Shown: positions 11,312 to 24,430 of the stretch, piece by piece
How the letters are laid out: each line of letters begins with the position of its first letter
Numbering within the stretch: the first letter of the stretch is position 1
From: Tetracentron sinense
Lineage: Eukaryota > Streptophyta > Magnoliopsida > Trochodendrales > Trochodendraceae
DNA: 64,000 nucleotides
Assembly: GCA_015143295.1 (NCBI GenBank)
Contig: CM026567.1
Location: 11,612,416 to 11,676,415, forward strand
Direction of reading: 5' to 3'
Made by a program: the position numbers and the translations under genes
The notes under the pieces: model-generated
Databases searched by the model: none
The model's input: the letters and a program-made list of their open reading frames with translations, nothing else
Told to the model about the DNA's origin: nothing

Positions 11312-13527
11312 TCTTAGACATGATGCCCAGAAAAGTCATTTAGATTGTTAGACTCTTACTAATTTGATTAATAAAAACATCTTCTTAATCTATTGTGTAA
11401 TACATTATGGGTAATTGACCATGATCATGAGATGATCTATACGATATGAGATATCAATAAAGGTCCTTAGGATATATTGTAGGAAAGTTATGTGATTGGA
11501 TTATCACAAACAGATATAACTTTCTGGTTCCTTATACCTTATATAGTCACAGCTATGGGTGAAGCTGTGCACTTCACTTATATGGCTGCCACTATGCTAA
11601 GATGTTCTCAACAGTTGAGATGTAGTTCTATCTCGAACTATTGTAGTGAAGACTACACATCAGCATATGGGTGCTTAAATGTACACTGACTGATTGCATT
11701 CAATGAGAGACTTCTTGCATAAACATACTATCAGATAGTTGGTCTCTCATTCACATTGAACGGTTTCGATGATCCTTAGATCTGATATGTTCATCTATGA
11801 CTGAGCAGTGATCTGACTGTTTTGATTCCACCAACGTATTTTCTAACTTATGGAATACAATACAGTGACAGTTGGATAGTCAGAAAGCTATTCGAGTCAT
11901 GATGAATTTCAAACAAGAAATCCATACTCATTAATTTGAGAGATTATCCAAGTTCTGGGTAAGATAGTTGATTAAGTTCAAATCCTGCGCAGGTGATTTT
12001 GAAATCAAAATAAGTTTTGAAATATATTTTTATTAAAAGATATTATACTTAATAAAAAATTTCTCAAAATGTTTTCATGAGAAATTGTTTCTCATGGCTT
12101 AATCATAAGTCTTGGAAACCCAGATGATGTGCAATGGGCTATGGGTTAGATAGTATCTCAATCTCGAAGGCCCATTAGGGATAATGTATTTGGAAGGATA
12201 AATCGAATTAAAAAGTTCATGTAACGAGATCTGTATTGGTTAAATGTCCATACACTAGGATTCAATTGCAACATGGATATTTCACGTCACTTACAATTCC
12301 AATGTAATTCCTATTTAGGGTCAATGAGATAACATTGGGTAAGTCAGGGTAAGAATGTCCTAGAGCAATCTGTGGAGATGCTCACATAAGAAATATAAGC
12401 TCAATAATGATTAAATGTTAATCAATTATTTAAGTGATTAAAAGTTAATCATTTAATTAAATAGATTAAAAGTTAATCTATGGTTTAAATTAATTGTTAA
12501 TTTAAATCTAGGGATTATTTTGATAATTATTTAATTAACATAATTAAAGGGGAAATGGGTTTGACCCATATCCATAAAACCATTAATATGGACCTTTAAT
12601 ATGGGCCAAAGCCCATGGGTTTAAACCCTAGGGTGGGGCGCCCACTTTGGAAATCCTATTTGGATTGGGATTTGGTTACTTGAATAATTATTGAGTAATA
12701 ACTCTATTAATTAAGGAATTAAAATCCAATGGTTGGATTGCAATTAGGATTAAGATGACATGGAGTTGGATTGCAACAAGGAGTGTTAAACTCCTCAAAA
12801 CTCACACCCCCCTTGATGCTCACCCCCCCCCCCCCTTTGTGGTTTGAGGTATCCTAGTTTGACTAGGATTCCTCCCTCTGTTGGTTGTTGACTTATCCCT
12901 ATTAATTAAGGAATCCTCTATTAATAAGGACTCTTTAATTAGTAGGATTACTATAACTAAAGTAGTTATAGTTAAACTAGGATTTTATTTAAATTAATAA
13001 TTAGAGTTATTATTAATAAATAACTTCCTAAGGGATAAGGTGTAATTGGAGTAGGATTAGGATTGGATACTAGTTTACAAATACTCCAACACCTAGACCA
13101 TTAAGTACAATTCTTCAGAATTTTTTTCACACTTTCTCTTCTCTCTCCAAACCGTGAGCCCATAGGGATTTTCGTGAGCTACAAGGGTGGTGCAAGTTGG
13201 GTTTTGCTTTTCTAGGGTTTTGAACCTTAGTGTTTTTGGTGATAGAAGGTCTACACCACTGATCCATCTTCTTCCTCTTGCTTCAACAATTCCAAATGAG
13301 ATTCTAAAGCTTCGTGGTGATAGCGAAGAACAAGGATTGAGCTTCGAGTATTTCTTCGAGAAATCTCTACAAAGAGTTCTGATGGTTCGAGTGGATTAAG
13401 CTTCACAGGTGAATATCATTTACCGAGGTGATATGATTAAAACTCTTAGATAATTTTGATGCTTTCTATGGTGTTAAGATCTAGGGGATCCAGTTTCTGC
13501 ATAAATTTTTATCCGGATCTCCCTTCA
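11312..13527 (+). repeat. Angela-like LTR A
   Basis: 2,216 bp, ending cccttca next to the primer site. It contains four consecutive AT-rich hairpins at 12,406-12,507 and ATTAATTAAGGA-type words at 12,890-12,960, upstream of tttacaaatactcc at about 13,075, where LTR C has tttataaatac. The C-rich run at 12,824-12,835 is a simple repeat. The 65-residue frame at 11,492 is LTR sequence that recurs in LTR B and is not a gene. Confidence 0.88.
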
Positions 13528-13528
13528 A

Positions 13529-13543
13529 GTGGTATCAAAGCTC
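13529..13543 (+). other. Primer-binding site, Angela-like element
   Basis: gtggtatcaaagctc directly after LTR A, one change from the TGGTATCAGAGC complement of the initiator methionine tRNA 3' end that Copia elements use. Confidence 0.8.
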
Positions 13544-15170
13544 ATGGTTATGAGTATTTTTTAATTATTTTGATAAGATGATTAAATGAATGATTTAATT
13601 CATTAGATGAATTAAATTTAGATCTATTTAAAATTGCTCGTAATTTTTATTATTTTATTTGTTCATGAGATGAATAAATAAATATATTTTTTTTATATTA
13701 TTGAATGAGATTTAATAATGATAATTTAATAAATTTTAAAACTAGTGTTATATGTGATATAATTAAATTTGAAATAAAGAGTTTATTTTGAAAATTTTTA
13801 AATGATTTGATCATTTAATATATATTTATTAATTGTTAATAAATGATATTTCTCATAAATAGATTTTATTCAAAAAATTATAAAACCCTAATTTATGATG
13901 TGATCATATTTAGGATTTTCGATTCTCTTAATTTTTTATTTTAATCTTGGATAATAGTAGAACCAATCTTGGATAATAGTAGAACCAATCTATATGAAAG
14001 GATCTTGCATTCGAGAAAGGATCTTGCATTCGGGAAAGAAATGAAATTTTGTAGAGATTTTAAGAAAATTCTATCTTATATTTTAAAAATAATTTTATGA
14101 AAATTGTTTTATGGAAAAAATAATAGTTTTATTTTTCCGGGGTTTGATCTATATAAGATATAGATTTTATCAAGCGAATTAATAATTGTTATCAAATTTT
14201 AAATCCTTTTAAAATAAAGAAAAGTACTCCATCACCATGTTACATCTATTTTATATGAGATTATAGTTATGGGTCATATTTTATGATAAATTGTTTATCA
14301 TTCATGCATTCATATTAGAGGATAATATGTAGTAGGTTTTGGCAATCTATAAAGGGCAAATTCATTCAGTTTTCCTGAAAAGAGGGAATGGAATACTGGT
14401 TTCCCTAATGCCATTTAAATTTAGTTTAATGCAATGGTGGCGATGCTGTTAGGGAGGATGCTGTGATGTGATCTCGATAAGATGATAAATGAAGGGATCG
14501 CGAAGGAGTTTGCAAGCTGCCTTTATTCTTATCTCATTCTCTTGCATCTATGCATTTTAATTTATTGACCCATAGCGATTAATCTCGTATATTATTGTTT
14601 TTACTATCATGAGATGATAGTTGTTTATTTATCATGAGATGATATCTGTTGTTTAATTATTCTGTTGAAATAATTGCCCTTGATATATCATGTGTATATA
14701 AGACTGGGGACAAATCCCTAAGTATTATGATCTTCTACCATACACTATGTGATCCTATAGTGGGGAGTGTGAGTAAGCTGACAGGCTAAAGTCAGACCCA
14801 ATCCCTCTCACCTATGTGTGAACATGGTGAAAACTGTATAAGCAAATAGTGGGAGCAATAACGCCAAAGCGTGAGTATAACATCCCTTATAGATTAGACA
14901 GTAGATCGAATGCTCCAGAATTCACTAGATGAGATCTGTGAAATTGGAGAAGATAGTTTCTATCTGCCTATTCAAGGCGATGTGATGATGTGCCCAAAGG
15001 CAGGATCACATTAAGCCAGTGTCTAGGTTTTCGATGCCAATTGATTCCTCCCAAATTGGCAATACCATTAGAAACAGACCCATAATCTAATAGGTATTAG
15101 TAAATACAATAGATCCCTAATACTATCTTTTTTGTCATTTGATTAGATCATGATAGGCCTACACCCATTG
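13544..15170 (+). other. Angela-like leader, non-coding
   Basis: AT-rich untranslated leader between primer site and gag. A 21 bp tandem duplication lies at about 13,945-13,990. No other gene seen. Confidence 0.6.
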
Positions 15171-18100
15171 ACTGAAATTCTCCATGATGAAAAGTTAGTA
15201 GGAACTAACTATGTAGACTGGAAAAGAAAAATTAGAATAGTATTTGCTACTGATAACCTTGACCTATGCCTTAAGACACCTAAACCTGAAATTCTCCAGA
15301 TGCTTCACCGGCCCAAAAGGCTAAGTTAGAGCAATGAGAGAGGTCCAATCAGATAACCAAGTGTTACATTTTGGCTTCGATGTCTAACATCTTGCAAAGC
15401 CAGCATGAACACATGGATAAGGCTTCTAACATTTTGTAAAACCTACATGAGATTTTTGGTGAGCAAAATAGGTCAGCTCGACAAGTAAAATTGAAATCCC
15501 TTGTTAACACCAAGATGGCTGAGGGAACTCTAGTTAGGGAGCACATCATAAAGATGATGGGCTTATTGAATGAACTGAAAATTCTTGGTGGAGAGATGGA
15601 TGCCATCACTCAAGTTGACACTGTTTTGTAGTCACTCCCTTCGTCCTTCAATTCGTTCGTGTTAAATTATAACATGAACAAGAGTGAAATGTCATTAAGT
15701 GAGCTTATGAACTCACTTGTGTCTGCAGAAGATTTGATCAAAAAGTCAACAAATGGTGAAATTTTAACTATCGATAAACCTGATATCTCTAATCGATCTA
15801 AGAAGTTTAGAAAGAAGAATAAGGGTAAAGGTAAGTTTAAAGACAATAAAGGTAAAGCAAAAGTTGCCAAAGGTTTATCAAGCGATGCTGACAAGGATAA
15901 GAAGGGCAATGGAAAGTGTTTCCACTGTGGTAAAATAGCCCACTGGAAGAGGAACTGTAAGACTTACCTCGCAACTCTTAAGAAGGGTGGCAGCAATACT
16001 CAAGGTATGAGATGCTTTGAAGTATTGATTACTGTTGAGTCTAACTTTCTGGATAGTCCTCCTAACTCATGGTGCATGAATTCTAGATCCACTATACACG
16101 TATGTAATTGTTTGCAAGGGTTCAAGGAAACCAGAAAGCCGACCAAACAGAGAAAAAGCTTAAAGTTGGCTCCTGTGCAAATGTTACAGTGAAGTCAATC
16201 GGCTTGTTTACTCTTTATTTATCGAATGGAAATACATTAATTTTAGAAGACTGCTTTTATATGCCTTCTTCGTAATTTGATTTCAGTATCTAGACTCTTA
16301 CATTGTGGATTTTCTATCGTTTTTAATTCAATTGTTGAAATTAAGAAAGATGGAATGGTCTTGATTATTGGTAATCTCATTAATGGTCTTTATTTAATAT
16401 TCCCTTTGGTAAATAATGAATGTCTACAAAGTAACAATGTCTCATCATCTAGAATGTCTGGAATAAAGAGACATTGCACTGAGTCTAATTATCTTTGGTA
16501 TAAGAGACTTGGTCATATTAATCTTGATAGGATCAAGAGGTTAGTAAAAGATGGTCCTCTTGATTTCCTCAAGATAGAACCACTCCCTACATGCGAGTCT
16601 TGTCTCGAAGGGAAGATGACCAAGAAGCCTTATCCTAAAAAGGTAGGAAGAGCTGAAGAAAAGTTAATACCAATACATAGTGATGTATGTGGTCCATTTA
16701 ACATTGTTGCACGAGGTCAATACCGGTATTTGTCACATTTATCGATGACTATTCCAGATATGGATATGTCTATTTGATGCAACACAAATCTGACACCTTT
16801 GAAAAGTTTAAAGAATTCAGATTAGAAGTTGAGAATCAAACTGACAAATCCATAAAGATACTTCGATCAGGTTGAAGACAATAAGGATAAGGCAAGAGTT
16901 GCCAAAGGTTCTTCAGGGACAGCTGGCAAGGAAAGCAAATGCAATGGAAAGTGTTTCCACTGTGGTAAAATAGGCCACTGGAAGAGGAATTACAGGACTT
17001 ACCTCGCAACTTTTAAAAAGGGTAGCGGAAGTACTCAAGGTATGAGATACTTTGAAGTACATATTACTGTTGAGTCTAACTTTCTGGACGGTCCTCCTAA
17101 CTCATGGTGCGTGGATTCTGGATCCACTGTACACGTTTGCAATTCTTTGCAGGGGTTCTAGGAAACCAGAAAGCTGACCAAACATGAACAAAAGCTTAAA
17201 GTTGGCTCCGGTGCAAATGTTGCAGTGAAGTCAATCGGCTTGTTTACTCTTTATTTACCTAATGGAAAGACATTAATTTTAGAAGACTGCTTTTATGTGC
17301 CTTCAGCACATCGAAATTTGATTTCAGTATCTAGACTCTTATTTTATGGATTCTCTATCAATTTTAATTCAATTGTTGAAATTAAGAAAGATGGAATGGT
17401 CTTGATAACTGGTAATTTAATTAATGTTCTTTATTTAATATTTCTATTGGTAAATAATGAATGTCTGCAAAGTGACAATGTCTCATCATCTAGAATGTCT
17501 AGAATGAAGAGACATTGCACTGAGTCTACTTATCTTTGGCACAAGAGACTTGGGCAAATTAATCTTGAGAGGATCAAGAGATTAGTAAAAGATGGTCCCC
17601 TTGACTTCCTCAAGGTAGAACCACTCACTACATGCGAGTCTTGTCTCGAAGGGAAGATGACCAAGAAGCCTTATCCTAAAATGGTTGAAAGAGCCGAAGA
17701 AAAGTTAAGACTAATACATTGTGATGTATGTGGTCCATTTAACATTGTTGCACGAGGTCAATACCGGTATTTTGTCACATTTACCGATGACTATTCCAGA
17801 TATGGATATGTCTATTTGATGCAGCACAAATCTGACACCTTTGAAAAGTTCAAAGAAATCAGATTAGAAGTTGAGAATCAAACTGACAAAATCATAAAGA
17901 CACTTCGATCAAATCGAGGTGGTGAATACCTCACCAACGAGTTTATGGATTACTTAAGGGATAATGAGATTATCTCGTAATGGACAAGTCCTGCCACTTC
18001 TCAACAAAATGGAGTTTCTGAAAGAAGAAACCAGACCTTATTAGATATGGTTCGCTCTATAATGAGCCATGCTGATGTTCCTTCATATCTTTGGGGATAT

Positions 18101-20100
18101 GCTATACAAACTACCATTTATATTCTATACTAGGTTCCATCTAAGTCTATTCCGTTTACACCCTATGAATTGTGGACTGGGCGAAAACCTAGTTTACAAC
18201 ATCTAAGGGTATGGGGTTGTCCTGCGCATATTCGCAAACTCGAACCCACTAAATTGGAATCTAGGACAGAGAAATGAAATTTTGTAGGATATCCAAAAGA
18301 AACTAAGAGTTTCTATTTCTACTCCAAGGCAGACCAAACAATAGTTGTTAGGCTTCATGCCACTTTCTTGGAGGAAGAAATGGATCTCCTTAAGAAAGTT
18401 GAATTTCATGAGATGAAAGACAACACAGCCAGTATCCAAACTGAACCTAATCCTTCCACTTTAATTTCTCCTAATTCTTTTGCCACTGAGAAGGTCTGAA
18501 AGAGTGTCTAGACCACCAGATAGACTTCAGTATTACAATAATGAAGTTTATCTAGTTACCCCTGATGATGAGGATAAAGATCCTAATACTTATTAGGAAG
18601 CTACATTGAATGTAGATGCATCTCAATGGAATAAAGCCATGAATGCTGAAATATATTCCATGTATGACAACGGTTTCTGGACTTTAGTAGATCCACCAGA
18701 TGGTATAAGGTCAATTGGATGCAAATGGATTTACAAAAAGAAGAAGCGTGCCGATGGTAACGTGGAGACCTATAAAGCTAGATTTGTTGCAAAAGGTTAT
18801 ACTCAAATTCAAGGAGTTGATTACGAGGATACCTTTTCACCTGTAGCTATGTTTAAATCCATCAGGATATTGCTAGCTATAGCTGCACACCATGACTATG
18901 AGATATGGCAAATGGATGTCAAAACTGCTTTCCTTAATGGAATGTTAGATGAAGACATCTATATGAAGCAACCAGAGGGCTTTATTGCTCCTAACCAGGA
19001 GAACATGGAATGCAAGCTCAACAAGTCGATATATGGTTTGAAACAAGCTTCAAGAAGTTGGAATCAAAGATTTGATCTTTCGATCAAAGAATTTGGATTC
19101 CAAAAGAATTTGGAAGAATCTTGTATATACAAGAAGGACAGTAGGAGAGCGGTAGTATACCTAATTCTTTATGTAGATGACATCTTACTCATTGGGAATG
19201 ATGTAGGGATGTTGTCATCAGTCAAGATATGACTTTCTCAGCATTTCTCAATGAAAGACTTGGGAGATGCATCATATATTCTAGGAATAAAGATTCTGAG
19301 AGATAGAAAATGCCGAATGTTGGGATTGAGCCAAACTTCCTACATAGACAAGATATTGTCCAGATACAGTATGAGTGATTGTAAGACAACACTCATTCCT
19401 TTTAGACATGGTGTTACTTTGTCTAAAAAGATAGCTCCTATGTATGTCATGTTATGTACTAGACCGGATATCTGTCATGCAGTGGGAGTTGTTAGTCGGT
19501 TCCAAAGAAATCCAGGTGTTAATCTTTGGACTGCAGTGAAGCACATTATGAAGTACCTGAAAAGGACTAGGGATTATGTCCTTACATTTCAATTAGAAGA
19601 TTTAGTTGGACTGGGTTATACTGATTCCGATTTCCAATCTGACCTGGACAATAGAGCTTTCACATCTGGGTATGTTTTACACTAGGTGGTGCTGCTGTCA
19701 GTTGACGCAGCATAAAGTAGAAGAGTATTGCTGACTCCACCACGGAAGCAGAATATATTACAGCTTCAGAAGCAGCAAAATAAGCAGTCTGGTTCAGAAG
19801 GTTTTTGCAAGAGCTAGGAAATGTTCCTTCCGCACTCAGACCTATCACTCTCTTCTGTGATAGTAACGGTGCAGTAGCGCATAATAAAGAACCTAAGAAC
19901 CACAAAAGAATGAAACATGTGGAGCGGCAGTATCATCTCATTCGTGAGATCATTGACAGGCAAGATGTAGTGGTTACAAAGATTAGGTCTCAACTTAATG
20001 TTGCAGACCCAATGACCAAGGCTTTATCAGATTAAGTTTTTGCAACACACTTAGACAGTATGAGATTGAAATCTATGGCACAGTGACTTTTAGGGCAAGT
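15171..20100 (+). pseudogene. Angela-like gag-pol region, broken
   Basis: Parts in order: gag (about 15,171-16,190) with a lysine-rich stretch and a CCHC zinc knuckle (CFHCGK...H...C near 15,917); protease and integrase segment (about 16,050-16,870); a second copy of knuckle to integrase (about 16,880-18,060); reverse transcriptase (about 18,600-19,200, KWIYKKK, FVAKGYTQ, YVDDIL); RNase H (about 19,250-20,035, ending near QLNVADPMTKAL). A polypurine tract aagtgggaga lies just before LTR B. The element is a fossil with more than ten breaks. Confidence 0.85.
15840..17920 (+). repeat. ~1.04 kb tandem duplication inside the Angela-like internal region
   Basis: The stretch from the end of gag to the integrase occurs twice head to tail: zinc-knuckle word tgtttccactgtgg at 15,917 and 16,952 (1,035 apart), integrase word cttcgatca near 16,860 and 17,902. 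The copies differ by several percent, so the duplication is not recent. Confidence 0.85.
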
Positions 20101-20107
20101 GGGAGAT

Positions 20108-21208
20108 TGTTGAATATGATGCATAGAAAAGTCATTTAGATTGTTAGAACCTTATTAATTTGATTAATAAATGCTTCTTCTTAATCTATTGTGTATTCAT
20201 TATGGGTAATTGACCATGATCATGAGATGATCTATACGATATGAGATACCGATAAAGATCCATAGGATATATTGTAGGAAAGTTATGTGATTAGATTATC
20301 ACAGGTAGATATAACTTTCCGGTTCCTTATACCTTATATAGTCACAGTTGTGGGTGAAACTGGGCACTTCACTTATATGGCTACCAGAATGCTAAGATGT
20401 TCTCAACAGTTAAGATGTAGTTCTATCTCAAACTATTGTAGTGGAGACTACACATCAGCATATGGGTGCTTAAATATACACTGACTGATTGCATTCAATG
20501 AGAGACCTCTTGCATAAACATACTATCAGATAGTTGGTCTCTTATTCACATTGAACGGTTTCGATGATCCTTAGATCTAATGAGTTCATCTATGACTGGG
20601 CAGTGATTTGACTGTTTTGATTCCACCAACGTATTTTCTAACTTAGGGAATACAATACAGTGATAGTTGGATAGTCAGAAAGTTGTTCTAGTCATGATGA
20701 ATTTCAAACAAGAAATCCATGCTCATTAATTTGAGAGATTATCCAAGTTCCGGGTAAGACAGTTGATTAAGTTCAAATCCTATGCAGGTGATTTTGAAAA
20801 GAAAATAAGTTTTGAAATATACTTTTATTGAAAGGTATTATACTTATAAAAGGATTTTTTCAAAATATTTTTCATGAGAAATTGTTTTTCATGACTTAAT
20901 CATAAGTCTTGGAAACCCGGATGATTTGCAATGGGCTATAGGTTAGATAGTATGTCAATCTCGAAGGCCCATTAGGGATAATGTATTTGGAAAGATAAAT
21001 CGACTTTAAAAGTTCATGTGACGGGATCCATAATGGTTAATGTTCGTACACTGAGATTCAATTGCAACATGGATATCTCACGTCACTTGCAATTCCGATG
21101 TAATTCTCATTTAGGGTCAATGGGATAACATTGGATAAGCCAAGGTAAGAATGTCCCAGAGCAATCTGTGGAGGTACTCACATCAGAAATACAAGCTCAA
21201 TAATTGAT
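20108..21208 (+). repeat. Angela-like LTR B, left part
   Basis: Starts tgttgaatatgatgc after the polypurine tract. Continues at 30,689 after the inserted Sirevirus; the last five bases (ttgat, 21,204-21,208) are the target duplication. Confidence 0.88.
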
Positions 21209-22437
21209 TGTAAAGTCAAAATATTGTTGGCAAAATTCCGAGCCCAAAATGTTGTATTTAGGTCATAGTAGGTCTCATCTGGGTTGAAGACAAAGTGAAG
21301 AAGAAGCCGTGAAGGATCTTGAAGCCTCATCACTCACAGTGGCTCAAAAGTTGGGATTATGAGAGAGACCTACTTGACCCTATGATACCTCATGAAAATA
21401 CTCATTCATCACTAACAATAAGTCATACTGGAGAAGGGCTGATAGGGGAATGCATTCAATGGTTAAAAAAAATTGAAAAACCAAAATTATGCCCGCCAGG
21501 GTCAACCCTGACCGTTTTGGGTCGACCTTGAAGAGCCCCCATTTTGTACCATGATTTTTGGCAGAGTGTGAAAAATGTGAGGGTCGACCCTGAGGACCAT
21601 CCGGTTGACCGAAAGGCACCATCCAGTCGACTGAATGTGCCTCATGGGTCGACCCTGATATGGTTTCTTGTTTGGAAAGTGATTTTGCTATGATGGGTCG
21701 ACCCAGGGACCCCCAGGGTCGACCCTGATATGAAAAATACTTTCTAAAACCATTTTTTAGAAACTTCTAATCCCTTGGACCTTTCCTATATATAGGGGAC
21801 TTCTCCCAATCCGTGAAGATGATCAATTGGAGACTTTTTAGAGCACTTTGTGCTTGCTTGGAGTTTATGAAAACTCTTTGTTTCGTTGATCTTTATTTCC
21901 TTTAGTTGGCCTCTAGGTTTTGCATGGTTCTAAAGCAAATTTTCTACACTTTTCATAAATGATCCTTAAACATTAAGAGATCACCCTAGGGCTTCCATAA
22001 ACCCAAAAACCCACTGTTGCTCTACTGTGAGTGTTGGTTAGCCTGTGCTAAAGCCGTCAAGGATGGAGATCGGTCTTCGGAGACCGTGGTTGATCACTTT
22101 GAGTAAGATCGGCCGGTAAGGAATCAGAGCTGCTGTTGTGGAGATCAAATGTGATGTGTTCGTGGTTTGCAAGCTGTGGAATCGATATCGAGGAACGTTG
22201 TGTCTGTCCGGTTGGGTAAGATTCGAGTCTTGTATTGTTTAAATCTTCTCATAGTGGATTCTGTACTGGACTAGGTCCCGTGGTTTTTCTCGGAAGGGTT
22301 TTCCACGTAAAAAATCTTGTGTTCAAGTGAGTTTAGTTGTGTGTGATTGATTAAAATTAAAATTGGTAGAGAAAATTAAAGTAGACCTATTCACCCCCCC
22401 TTCTAGGTCAAAGAGTGTATTGGAATAAGGAATTTCA
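21209..22437 (+). repeat. Sirevirus 5' LTR
   Basis: 1,229 bp. It carries a cluster of AGGGTCGACCCTGA palindromes and variants (21,500-21,730), TATATATA at 21,787-21,794, the ggtcccgtggtttttctc and ttttccacgtaaa words, and the run of C before ctaggtc near the end that is shared by Sireviruses. Confidence 0.93.
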
Positions 22438-22439
22438 AT

Positions 22440-22452
22440 TGGTATCAGAGCT
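22440..22452 (+). other. Primer-binding site, Sirevirus
   Basis: tggtatcagagct, a perfect match to the initiator methionine tRNA complement, three bases after the 5' LTR. Confidence 0.93.
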
Positions 22453-22509
22453 GGTTCACTCATAAGGTTAAATCCCTTAAGTGTGATCTTGTGTCTATCC
22501 TTAAGTCAA

Positions 22510-24430
22510 TGACTACTTTAAGAGAGGGTGGATCCATTTCTCGTCCCCCACTGTTCGATGAGAACAATTATGCATATTGGAAAGCTTGAATGAGGGCATT
22601 TCTCAAATCCATAGACGAGAGAATCTGAATGTCCATTCAGGATGGATGGACTCCACCGGTGAATATTTTAGGTGAAGTAATCCTCACTAAAAGTACCAAA
22701 GATTAGAGCAAAGAAGAACTCGAGACAAGTGGTTGGGACACGAAAGGTCTCAATGTCATCTTTACTGCAGTCACTATTGAAGAATTCAGGTGAATCTCTT
22801 CATGTGAAACAGCAAAGGAGGCTTGGGATATTTTAGAAATGACTCATGAAGGTACAACCACTGTCAAGATCTCTAAGCTTCAAATTCTCACCACAAAATT
22901 TAAAAATCTGAAAATGGAGGACAATGACACTTTTGATGAATTCTATGCTAAACTAAGTGATATTGTCAACTCCAGTTCCAACCTGGGTGAGAAAATCAGT
23001 GAGTCCAAAATTGTCAAAAAAATCTTTAGATCTTTACCCGAAAGGTTTCAATCTAAGGTCACTGCCATCGAGGAGAGCAAGAATGTTGATGCTCTCAAGA
23101 TTGAGGAATTGGTCGGATCACTCCAAACCTACGAACTCAATCTTCGACCATCCAAGAAAAACAAATCTGTAGCCTTGAAAACTGTCAAGGAAACCTTGGA
23201 TGAGGATGACAGTGATGCTGAGTTGGGAGAGAAGGAATTGGCTCTATTTGTTAAAAAATTTCAAAAATATCTGAAAATAAATAGAAGGCTCAAACCTAAA
23301 CCAGGAGGAAAACCTCTTGAAAAGCCAAAGTCAAAATCTTGGGATAACAAGAAAGTCCCCAAAGGAACTGACAAGAAATCTCGTGGCATTCAATGCTATG
23401 AATGCAAAGGCTATAGCCATATTTTACCTGATTGCCCTAACAAGAAGAAGTCTAAGGGAAAGGTGATGAATGCCACATGGGATGACAGTGATTCTGATGA
23501 AGAACAATCTGAAAGTTCTACCTCAAGTGAGGAATCGAAAAATCACATGGCTTTCACTATCACCCTATCAGAGATAGACCATCCTCCCACTACTCACGAA
23601 GAAAAGATTGATGAAGATCAAGTAAGTGAGTCTGGTAAAGATCATGATCAGAGTCACATTGTCTCTGAGTCTGATGAAGATATGGACAAAGCCTATGAAA
23701 GGTTGTTCTCTGAAAGCCTTAAGCTAAAGAAAGCAAAGATCTCTTTGAACAAACAACTTAAATTTACCCAACAAGAAAGAGACTCTTGCAAACTAGAAGC
23801 AGAAGGGAAGAATGCTCTAGTTTCTCAGCTTGAAAGTGAAAAGACTGGACTCATGTCCAAACTAGAATACCTTGAGGAAGAAAATGCCTCTCTATCCAAA
23901 TGGATCAAGGTTCTAGAAACTGAGGAAGATAACTCCATGAGTGTATCTGAAGAGTCAAAGACTCGAATTTCAGAATTGGAATCTGAAAGAAATAACCTTA
24001 TTGAAAAAGTTAGATTTCAAGAAAAGGAATTTCTTGATATTCTGAAAGTTAAGGATGGGCTAGCTAAGAAAGTAACTGAACTCGAAAAAGAAGCTAGACT
24101 CCTTAGCAACACTCAAATCTTGGATAAACTGGCTAGCATGCAGCGCTCAACAGTAAACATGTCCGGCATAGGACATCTAGACAGACCATCCGGTCCTTTG
24201 AATGTCGGAACAATGTCTACTGCAACATTTGAGCCAATACATGAAAATCCAAGATTTGTGGGTTCTAACTCCTCAGGATCAACATCCAGGATGCCAAACT
24301 CTCAGTTGTACCAAACTTTTGTCACATCTGGACAAGGTAAAAACTCAACTGAAACTGAGAGAACAAAAGTTCAGTCCTAGGCTAACAGATCTCCTCCTTC
24401 CAGGTTCATTCCCACTTGTCACCAGTGTGG
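22510..24430 (+). pseudogene. Sirevirus gag region, broken
   Basis: Long acidic gag. An N-terminal retrotransposon gag domain (UBN2-like: AWDILEMTHEGTTTVK, then DTFDEFYAKLSDIVN) is followed by a CCHC knuckle (CYECKGYSH...C near 23,395), serine/acid-rich linkers, and a leucine-heptad coiled coil (about 23,690-24,120) as in other Sirevirus Gags. A second knuckle (CHQCGVKGHIRPNC) lies just downstream near 24,420. Gag packages the element RNA into particles. Fossil; broken several times. Confidence 0.88.

Noticed and set aside
11492-11689. 65-residue frame recurring at 20,287
   Set aside because: Part of the Angela-like LTR (copies A and B), not a gene.
12824-12835. Poly-C tract as a regulatory element
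   Set aside because: Low-complexity run within an LTR; the other LTR copies have only short C runs at this place, so likely slippage.
21319-21531. 70-residue frame that recurs nearly identically at 29,565-29,777
   Set aside because: The conservation is explained by the two positions being the paired LTRs of one Sirevirus.
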